Assembly: GCA_026984555.1 (NCBI GenBank)
Contig: JALSRY010000766.1
Location: forward strand, 1-6,776
DNA: 6,776 nt
Reading direction: 5' to 3'
DNA from: Phycisphaerae bacterium
Lineage (GTDB): Bacteria > Planctomycetota > Phycisphaerae > UBA1845 > Fen-1342
The stretch's first letter is position 1; every line of letters starts with the position of its first letter. This document shows, piece by piece, positions 1 through 5,561 of this stretch. The notes under the pieces are model-generated. The model saw only the letters and a list, made by a program, of their open reading frames with translations. It did not search any database and was not told the DNA's origin. The translations under genes were made by a program, and so were the position numbers.

Positions 1-52
1 CCGCCGCGTGGTGTCCGATAAGCAGCCGAGCGGGCGGAGGGGGTGTTTTGTA

Positions 53-81
53 TTGACTTTCAACTTGTCGATCGGTGTAAT
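53..81 (+). promoter_or_regulatory. sigma70-like promoter of the selenoprotein gene
   Basis: A TTGACT hexamer at 53-58 (consensus TTGACA) and a TGTAAT hexamer at 76-81 (consensus TATAAT) are separated by exactly 17 nt. Each box differs from consensus at one base. The boxes sit in a locally AT-richer patch of an otherwise GC-rich region. Transcription would start near 88-90 and give a leader of about 140 nt before the ATG at 228. It is the only good promoter match I found by eye upstream of this gene. Planctomycete promoters are poorly characterised, so use of the E. coli consensus is an inference. Confidence 0.55.
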
Positions 82-213
82 CGAGTAAGACGCACGGTGG
101 GGAAAGTGGCCATCGCCTACACCGTTGGGCCGGCGGGCACTGTGTCGGTAATTCGAGCGGTAATCCCGCGGGACGGCTGGAACGCCGCCGGGGAAGATTC
201 TGTTTCGTCCAAC

Positions 214-219
214 AGGAGG
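214..219 (+). promoter_or_regulatory. Shine-Dalgarno site fixing the start at 228
   Basis: AGGAGG lies 8 nt upstream of the ATG at 228, a near-perfect anti-16S match at optimal spacing. It shows that translation starts at 228, upstream of the in-frame TGA at 369, and not at the TTG at 399. This is one of the main arguments that the TGA is read through. No riboswitch or other structured leader that I recognise occupies 88-213. Confidence 0.85.
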
Positions 220-227
220 TAACGAGC

Positions 228-1172
228 ATGTCGGGTAAGGGAACCTTGCGGCGGGGCCTGCTGGCCGGTTCAGCGGCCGTCGCGCTGACGATGGCGTTGT
301 TCGCCTACGCGCCCAACGCGGTGGCGGCCGACCGGATGGTACTGGCCGAGAACTTCACGGCGACGTGGTGACCGTACTGTCCTTACGCCGGTCGGGCGTT
401 GAACAACTTGATGACGGACTATCCGAACAGCATCATCTCGGTCCAATATCACCTCAGCGACAGCTACACCGTGCCGATCTGCAACCAGCGTGACAGTTTT
501 TACGGCGTCACGGGGACGCCCACGACGTGGTTTGACGGTCGGATCGAGCGCGTCGGGGCGTACCAGAACGACAACCAGATGTATAACTGGTACGAGAGCG
601 CGATGAACACGCGGCTCGGGGTTGCCACCGACGTGACGATCGACCTGGAAGTCAACAAGGTCGGGGCACAGACCTACCGCGTGACGGCCACCGTCGGTGT
701 CGAACCCGGCGGGACGGCCAAGACGATGGTCGTCCACTTTCTCCAAGTGCTCGATTATTATCCCAGCTACAGCGACAATCGTTATCGCAACACCGCGCGC
801 GATCACAGCGAGGCCACCATCAGCGTTGGTGCCGGCGACAGCAAGTCGGTCGATAGTGCTGATTTCCTGATCGACGGCGCGGATTGGGATCACAAGGAAA
901 ACGTCCGATTCGTCGTCTGGGCCCAGGAAACCGGTTCGTCGGCTCCGCGCGAGGTCTACCAGGCGGCCGTGATCGACCTGCCCCAGCCTGTGGAGGGTGA
1001 TATCGACGGCGACGGCGACGTTGATCTCGGTGACCTGGCGATCATGCTGGGTGCCTATGGCACGTGCCAGGGTGACCCGAACTACGACCCGCTGGCCGAC
1101 CTGAGTGGTGATGGCTGCGTCGATCTCGTCGACCTGGCCGTGCTGCTGGGCAACTACGGCTACGGCACCTGA
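228..1172 (+). CDS. secreted Omp28/thioredoxin-like selenoprotein with UxxC motif and dockerin-like C-terminus
   Basis: Predicted exported thiol/selenol oxidoreductase of 314 residues, with selenocysteine encoded by the TGA at 369-371 (residue 48). Residues 1-33 look like a signal peptide: K4/R8/R9, a hydrophobic stretch at 10-28 and an AVA-A cleavage motif near 31-34. A thioredoxin-like domain follows at about 37-120: ENFTATW-U-PYC-PYAGRALNNL places Sec48 and Cys51 as the redox pair, and VTGTPTTWFDG supplies the cis-proline (Pro98). Residues about 131-250 form a beta-rich domain (VVHFLQVLDYYP, FVVWAQ, REVYQAAVIDL) like that of Omp28-type proteins. Residues 255-314 hold two dockerin-like calcium repeats (DIDGDGDVDLGDL, then DLSGDGCVDLVDL), with Cys280 and Cys297 as a possible disulfide. 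The start at 228 is supported by AGGAGG and by the signal peptide; no stop other than the TGA interrupts the frame. It is monocistronic, between a promoter and a terminator. The substrate is unknown. The alternative is a Cys-to-stop mutation in a pseudogene, but the SECIS-like hairpin and the otherwise intact frame argue against this. Confidence 0.82.
369..371 (+). other. in-frame UGA selenocysteine codon (residue 48)
   Basis: This TGA lies in frame between the ATG at 228 and the stop at 1170-1172, at the first position of a CxxC redox motif (TW-x-PYC). Protein similarity is continuous across it: the thioredoxin motif is split, with Trp47 before it and Pro-Tyr-Cys after it. Replacement of the attacking cysteine by selenocysteine is the standard pattern in thioredoxin-fold selenoproteins. 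Insertion would require SelB, SelC tRNA, SelA and SelD, none of which is in this window. Confidence 0.82.
372..417 (+). promoter_or_regulatory. bacterial SECIS element (selenocysteine insertion hairpin)
   Basis: The mRNA immediately 3' of the UGA can form an upper stem ACGCC (385-389) with GGCGU (395-399), five Watson-Crick pairs closing a GGUCG loop at 390-394. The GGU begins 18 nt after the UGA, the same offset I count in the E. coli fdhF SECIS, whose loop is AGGUCU. Unpaired U383/U384 just below the upper stem could correspond to the bulged U that SelB recognises. A lower stem is possible between CCGU (372-375) and ACGG (414-417), with UGU (378-380) and ACA (403-405) between. The upper stem and loop are seen directly; the lower pairings are inferred by hand, without energy calculation. 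Confidence 0.72.
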
Positions 1173-1319
1173 CGCCGATACTCGCCGCGGCCCCCGGGCC
1201 TCGTGTGGCTCCTGGGGCGGCGTCCCACACGCGGGCCGATCGCTCGGTCGGTCTTGTGGGACGAGTACCTGCCGCGGTGCGGTCGAGGCGGGTGAAGCTC
1301 GCGAATGTCCATGCGTAAC

Positions 1320-1358
1320 AAGAGGCACCCAGTCCCCGCGGCTGGGTGCCTCTTTTTT
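1320..1358 (+). terminator. intrinsic terminator after the selenoprotein gene
   Basis: A 13-bp perfect stem, AAGAGGCACCCAG (1320-1332) paired with CTGGGTGCCTCTT (1342-1354), encloses a 9-nt loop. The stem runs into a tract of six Ts ending at 1358. It lies about 150 nt beyond the stop at 1172 and acts on plus-strand transcripts. On the minus strand no U-tract follows the hairpin, so it does not look bidirectional. Confidence 0.93.
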
Positions 1359-1480
1359 GGGTGAGGACGGGCGACCGGCTGGTGGTGGGGGGCGGGCTGT
1401 CGCGGGGCCGGGCCGTCGAAGGCCGGGGGGCGGCGAGCGGGCGGCGCCGGGGGGCGTCGGGCGGCTTCCGGCGGGCGGCT
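1359..1480. other. G-rich/C-rich intergenic tract with potential G-quadruplex
   Basis: Together with the terminator this fills the 308-base gene-free gap between the two convergent genes. The plus strand is strongly G-rich. Runs at 1387-1392, 1394-1396, 1404-1407 and 1410-1412 are separated by loops of 1, 7 and 2 nt, which fits the canonical G3+N1-7 quadruplex pattern. The minus strand, which is the transcript downstream of tssH, is correspondingly C-rich and G-poor. That composition would suit Rho-dependent termination, and no hairpin plus U-tract is visible for tssH. The function is inferred; in high-GC DNA such runs can arise by chance. Confidence 0.35.
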
Positions 1481-4273
1481 CTACCGGAAGTTGTAGGTAA
1501 ACTCGCCGTCGGCGACGTCGATCACGAGGCGGTCGTACTTGGCTTCGCTGCCCATGATTTCGAGGATGTGGCGAGCGATTTCGGGCAGGACGGTTTCGTT
1601 GATGATGAGGTTGATGAGTCGGGCACCGATGGTGATCTGCTGGCAGCGGCTGGAGATTTCGTCGCCGACGGCGGGGGTCAGCTCGAGGTCGAGTTTGTAG
1701 GTTTCGCGCAGGCGCCGGCGGATCTTGTTCATTTTGAGATCGACGATCTTGCGCAGTGTCTCGTTGCTGAGGGGGTAGTACGGGATCACGGTGGTGCGTC
1801 CGACGAACGCGGGCGTGAAGCGGGCTTCGAGGATGGGCTGGATGGCGTTGCGCATTTCCTGCAAGCTGGGCAGCTCGCCGTCGGCGCACATGTCCATCAC
1901 CATATCGCTGCCCTCGTTCGAGGTCATCATGATGACGGTGTTCTTGAAGCTGGCGGTGCGTCCCTCGCTGTCGGTCAGGGCGCCCTTGTCGAAGACCTGC
2001 ATGAACAGCAGGTTCACGTCCATATGCGCCTTTTCCATTTCGTCGAGCAGGACCACGCTGTACGGCCGCTGGCGAACGGCTTCGGTGAGCACGCCGCCCT
2101 CGCCGTAGCCCACCAGGCCGGGGGCCGAGCCGATCAGGCGACTGACGTTCATGCTCGACGAGTATTCGGTCATGTTGATCGTGGTCATGAACCGTTCGCC
2201 GCCGAAGATCAGGTCGGCGACCGCCAACGCGGTTTCGGTCTTGCCGGTGCCCGACGGGCCGACGAGCAGGAACACGGCCAGTGGCAGGTTGGGGTCCTGT
2301 AGTTTGCCGGCGGCGATACGCAGCCGCTTGCCGATTTCGGCGATGGCGTGGTCCTGGCCGATGATGCGCTGGCCGATGCGGTCCTCGAACGTGAGCATGG
2401 CCTGGGCGGTATCCTTGACCATGCTGCCGGCGGGGATGCCCGTCCAGTCGCTGAGCACCTGCGCGACGATTTCGCTGTCCACCTGGAGCGGTACCAGCGG
2501 GGGGCGCTCGCGGACGAATTCGTGCAACGCTTGCGTGGCCGCTTCGAGTTCGGCGCGGATTTGCGCGACGTCGCGGCGGTCCTCGCCGGACGGTGCAACG
2601 GTCTCGGGGTCGCCCGCGGGGGTGTCCGCGGCGGCGTCGGTCTTCTTTTCCATGGGAGCGGGGGCGTCTGCGTCATCCGGCTCGTCGGGCTGTTCGGGTG
2701 GGGTGGGGGGTTGGTGTTCCGCTTGCCCGCTGGCCGGCGCGGCTTGCGCAGAACGGGCGGTTTCCAGCTCGTCGCGCAACGTGACGACGCGCTGCGCGAG
2801 TTGCTTTTCCTCGTTCCAGCGTGCTTCCAGGCTGGCAAACGCTTCCTGCTGCTCGGTGCGCTGTTGACGCAACGCCGCCAACTCGTCGGGGTCGTGCGGG
2901 TTGCCGGCCTCGGCGTCGCGTTCGATGGCTCCAATCGCGACGTCCAGCCGGATGATCCGCCGGCGGATGTCCTCGAGCGGGCCGGGGGTCGAGCTGAGTC
3001 CCACCGCCACGCGGGCGCACGCCGTGTCGAGCAACGAGACGGCCTTGCGTGGCAACTGTTGTTCGGAGAGGTACTGGTTGGACATGGAGACGGCGGAGCG
3101 GACGGCGTCGTCGAGGATGTGCACCTTGTGGAACTTTTCGAACTTGTCCTTGGTGCCGCGGAGCATGTCGGTGCAGACCTCGACGGAAGGCTCGTCGAGT
3201 TTGACGAGGCCGAAGCGTTGGGCGAAGGGAGCGTCTTTTTCGATGTACTTCTTGTACTCGGCGAACGTGGTGGCGGCGATGGTGCGCAGCTCGCCACGGG
3301 CCAGCGCGGGTTTGAGCAACTGGGCGGCGTCGCTGCCCCCCCCGCCGCCGCCGATGAGCGTATGGGCTTCGTCGATGAACAGGATGATGGGTTTGCCGGC
3401 CGCGTTGGCGGCACCGACTTCCTGGATTACGGCCTTGAGTCGGCGTTCGAACTCGCCCTTGACGGATGCGCCGGCGTTGAGCAGTCCGACATCGAGGCTC
3501 AGGAGCGTGATGTTGGCGAGGAAGGGGGGCACGTCGCCCGACGCGATGCGCAGGGCGAGCCCTTCGACGATCGCGGTCTTGCCGGTGCCGGGTTCGCCGA
3601 CGATCAGCGGGTTGTTCTGGAACCGGCGCATGAGGATATCCACGCACTGGCGGATTTCGCGTTCGCGGCCGATGACCGGGTCCACGCGGCCCTCGCGGGC
3701 GCGGGCGGTGAGGTCGTAGGTGAACTGCGCGAGTGCTTCGCCGGGACCGGCCGCGGTGGTCGCGGTGGCCGGCGCTTCGGCCGCGGGGCCGGTCTCTTGC
3801 TCGCTCGAGTTGGCGGTGATCTGCGCGAACCGGGTCTTGAGCTGGCCGGCGTTGATCTTGTCGAGTTCGTCGGTGTAGTCGGTGAAGAAGGCGCGCGTCG
3901 GGTTGCGCAAGAGCGCCAGCAGCAGCGCGCCGCTGCGAATCTTCGGCAACGCCAATTCGAGCGAGGACACCTGCCAGCCATCGGCGAGCCAGTCCGCCAG
4001 AAACGGGGAGAACTGCGGTCGGCCGCTGTTGCCGACTTTGAGCTCGTCAAGGCAGCGGTTGATGGCCTGGCGGACTTTGGCGGAATCGACGCCGAAGTGG
4101 GCGAATACGCACGCCAGGTCGCAGTCCGCGGTGTCGAGCAGCGGGGCGAGCATGTGCTCGATGGTGATCTCGTAATGGGTGCGGTTGATGCACGTGCCGG
4201 CGGCGGTTTCGAGCGCCCGCACGCAGCAGTTGTTCAGTTGGCGTCGCAACGCTTTCATATCGACACTTGACAT
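1481..4273 (-). CDS. tssH: type VI secretion system ATPase TssH (ClpV)
   Basis: Cytoplasmic Hsp100/ClpB-type AAA+ unfoldase of the T6SS. In the family it binds the contracted TssB/TssC sheath and disassembles it for reuse. The 930 residues show a Clp N-domain (about 8-150), a low-complexity linker (152-182), a first AAA+ module with Walker A GEPGTGKT (226-233), Walker B ILFIDEAH (D301/E302) and arginine finger R353, and a second module with Walker A GPSGTGKT (672-679), Walker B VVLLDEMEKAH (D744/E745), sensor N786 and sensor-2 motif GAR (885). GASVKGEFERR (268-278) and GYGEGG (722-727) are likely pore loops. The middle coiled-coil region (435-590) carries an unusual Pro/Asp/Glu/Ala-rich insert at about 508-566, so the protein is somewhat long for the family. 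The ATG at 4273 has GGGAG 8 nt upstream; the stop is TAG. It is the last gene of the visible tssF-tssG-tssH run. ClpB is the alternative, but the T6SS neighbours decide for TssH. Confidence 0.96.
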   Translation of the reverse strand: MSSVDMKALRRQLNNCCVRALETAAGTCINRTHYEITIEHMLAPLLDTADCDLACVFAHFGVDSAKVRQAINRCLDELKVGNSGRPQFSPFLADWLADGWQVSSLELALPKIRSGALLLALLRNPTRAFFTDYTDELDKINAGQLKTRFAQITANSSEQETGPAAEAPATATTAAGPGEALAQFTYDLTARAREGRVDPVIGREREIRQCVDILMRRFQNNPLIVGEPGTGKTAIVEGLALRIASGDVPPFLANITLLSLDVGLLNAGASVKGEFERRLKAVIQEVGAANAAGKPIILFIDEAHTLIGGGGGGSDAAQLLKPALARGELRTIAATTFAEYKKYIEKDAPFAQRFGLVKLDEPSVEVCTDMLRGTKDKFEKFHKVHILDDAVRSAVSMSNQYLSEQQLPRKAVSLLDTACARVAVGLSSTPGPLEDIRRRIIRLDVAIGAIERDAEAGNPHDPDELAALRQQRTEQQEAFASLEARWNEEKQLAQRVVTLRDELETARSAQAAPASGQAEHQPPTPPEQPDEPDDADAPAPMEKKTDAAADTPAGDPETVAPSGEDRRDVAQIRAELEAATQALHEFVRERPPLVPLQVDSEIVAQVLSDWTGIPAGSMVKDTAQAMLTFEDRIGQRIIGQDHAIAEIGKRLRIAAGKLQDPNLPLAVFLLVGPSGTGKTETALAVADLIFGGERFMTTINMTEYSSSMNVSRLIGSAPGLVGYGEGGVLTEAVRQRPYSVVLLDEMEKAHMDVNLLFMQVFDKGALTDSEGRTASFKNTVIMMTSNEGSDMVMDMCADGELPSLQEMRNAIQPILEARFTPAFVGRTTVIPYYPLSNETLRKIVDLKMNKIRRRLRETYKLDLELTPAVGDEISSRCQQITIGARLINLIINETVLPEIARHILEIMGSEAKYDRLVIDVADGEFTYNFR

Positions 4274-4464
4274 GGTGTGATCTCCCGGCGTTTCGTTGTG
4301 ACCGGACAGGAGCCGGTGCGTTGTGCGGGATTGGCCCGCGTGTTCGTTGTGCCTCGTCGCTGGAGGCCGCTCTCGTGGATTTCACAGCTCGGGGGCGGCC
4401 CAGGTTGCCCTGCTGTTGGTGGCCGCCCGCCTCGGGCCGGCCGAACGTCGGTTGCGCATCGCGG

Positions 4465-5559
4465 TCACGGGCGCGGGGAGGCGGAGGCCGCCTGCCCGGG
4501 GTCCGCTTGCGGTCTGGTGTCGGGGCTCGTCTGGCCGGCAATGTTGAACACGACCGACTTGTCTTCGCATGGTCGCGACTTGACCCACGACGTACAGGCC
4601 AGCCGGCCGAGCGGTGCCTCGCCGCCCAGCGGCGTATCGGGGACTTCGTCGCCGCGGAGCGTCACCCGGATATCGAACAATAATGGATCGTCGCAGTAGA
4701 AACGCACGATCTGTGTCAGCTCGCGTGTGGCCGAGCCGTCGGGCAGGAAGCGCACGTAGTCGTCGAAGCCGACCGGTCCGATACAGATGCGAAACTTGCC
4801 GCTGCGGTCGACCATGCGCTCACCGACGAGACAATCGCGCCCCAGGGTGCACTTGGCGAGCCCGAGCGCGTTGCGATCCGATGGTTGGATCCACACCCAG
4901 CGATCGACGCACTGCTCGATTCGGAACGCGACGCCGGCGAAGAGGTCGGCGAGCTGTCCGCGCAGCCCGGCGGCCGAACGCGGCCGCTGCGACAGCAGCC
5001 CGACATAGCGAAACAGCTTCAGCGGGCTGACGCGCAGGTTTTCATCGAGGTGGTCGGTCGCGAGCCCCAGCAGGCCGCGCACCACCTGCGAGATCGGGTC
5101 GCGGCCGTCGCTGCGAAACGTCGCGTAGTAACGGTACTTGCGCCAAACGCGGTACAGCAGCGAGTAGATCCGGTGGTGGAACAGGTCGATGAACTCGCGA
5201 ACCCGCTCGTCGGCTTCCTGCTCGTCGAGCAACTGTTCGGTGAAGTGGGTCGGCAACGGCGAATCGCTTCCGTACAGCCCCAGGAACGTCGCCGTGATCC
5301 GCAGTCGCCCGCCCCCGTCGGGGGTGTCGATCCACGTGCATTCCGCGATATCGCCCGGCGGAAAACCCAGGCTCAGCGAGGGCCGCAAGCGCACCGGCTC
5401 GCGCGTCACCGGCCCCTGCGTTCCGATCGCGGCGGTGGCGCGGGTGGTCAGCTCGACCAGATGCAGGAGCTGCATGAGCTCGAACGTCCGTCCCCGTTGC
5501 AGCGCCAGCCGCGCCAACGGGTTACGTTCGGTCCAGTCGTGGTCGGGTTCGGCGGACAT
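4465..5559 (-). CDS. tssG: type VI secretion system baseplate subunit TssG
   Basis: Baseplate wedge protein that in the family forms a complex with two TssF copies and TssE/TssK at the base of the contractile sheath, in the cytoplasm. With this start it has 364 residues, slightly longer than typical. Recognisable TssG features are FLGLYGSDSPLP (about 92-103), the helix FIDLFHHRIYSLLYRVWRKYRY (about 123-144, conserved D-F-HR-YR-W pattern), LGRDCLVGERMVDRSGKFRI (about 239-258) and LGRLACTSWV near 317-326. The last 20 or so residues are Pro/Ala/Gln-rich and probably disordered. I chose the ATG at 5559 because it begins 2 nt after the tssF stop (TGA-CC-ATG), which suggests translational coupling. 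An in-frame ATG at 5598 has a better Shine-Dalgarno (GGGGAG, 8 nt upstream) but would overlap tssF by 37 nt and add 13 unconserved-looking residues. The stop is TGA. Confidence 0.92.
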   Translation of the reverse strand: MSAEPDHDWTERNPLARLALQRGRTFELMQLLHLVELTTRATAAIGTQGPVTREPVRLRPSLSLGFPPGDIAECTWIDTPDGGGRLRITATFLGLYGSDSPLPTHFTEQLLDEQEADERVREFIDLFHHRIYSLLYRVWRKYRYYATFRSDGRDPISQVVRGLLGLATDHLDENLRVSPLKLFRYVGLLSQRPRSAAGLRGQLADLFAGVAFRIEQCVDRWVWIQPSDRNALGLAKCTLGRDCLVGERMVDRSGKFRICIGPVGFDDYVRFLPDGSATRELTQIVRFYCDDPLLFDIRVTLRGDEVPDTPLGGEAPLGRLACTSWVKSRPCEDKSVVFNIAGQTSPDTRPQADPGQAASASPRP

Positions 5560-5561
5560 GG

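Noticed and set aside
369..371. In-frame TGA read as a pseudogene mutation or sequencing error
   Set aside because: It falls exactly on a redox cysteine position, is followed by a GGU-loop hairpin at the SECIS distance, and the rest of the gene, promoter, ribosome binding site and terminator are intact. A single-base error cannot be fully excluded from one sequence.
369..371. TGA recoded to Trp or Gly genome-wide
   Set aside because: TGA ends this gene, tssF and tssG at sensible family lengths, and the large tssH frame has no internal TGA. The expected residue is Cys, which points to Sec.
270..1889. 539-codon minus-strand frame across the selenoprotein gene and the intergenic region
   Set aside because: It is antisense to the conserved thioredoxin/dockerin gene, crosses its terminator and overlaps the end of tssH; the translation is low-complexity Arg/Pro-rich at its start.
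3336..3343. Run of eight C residues inside tssH as a possible phase-variable slippage tract
   Set aside because: The frame is intact and the run encodes part of the Gly-rich loop after Walker B that is also glycine-rich in other ClpV proteins. High GC content explains it.
2348..4270. Long plus-strand frame of 640 codons, and other long antisense frames over tssH, tssG and tssF
   Set aside because: These are GC-rich shadow frames opposite clearly conserved T6SS genes. Their translations are Arg/Ala/Gly/Val-rich without recognisable domains.
4256..4467. Readthrough of the tssG TGA into an open frame reaching the tssH start
   Set aside because: TssG is already at or above family length, there is no redox motif around its TGA, and the extension has no recognisable protein character.
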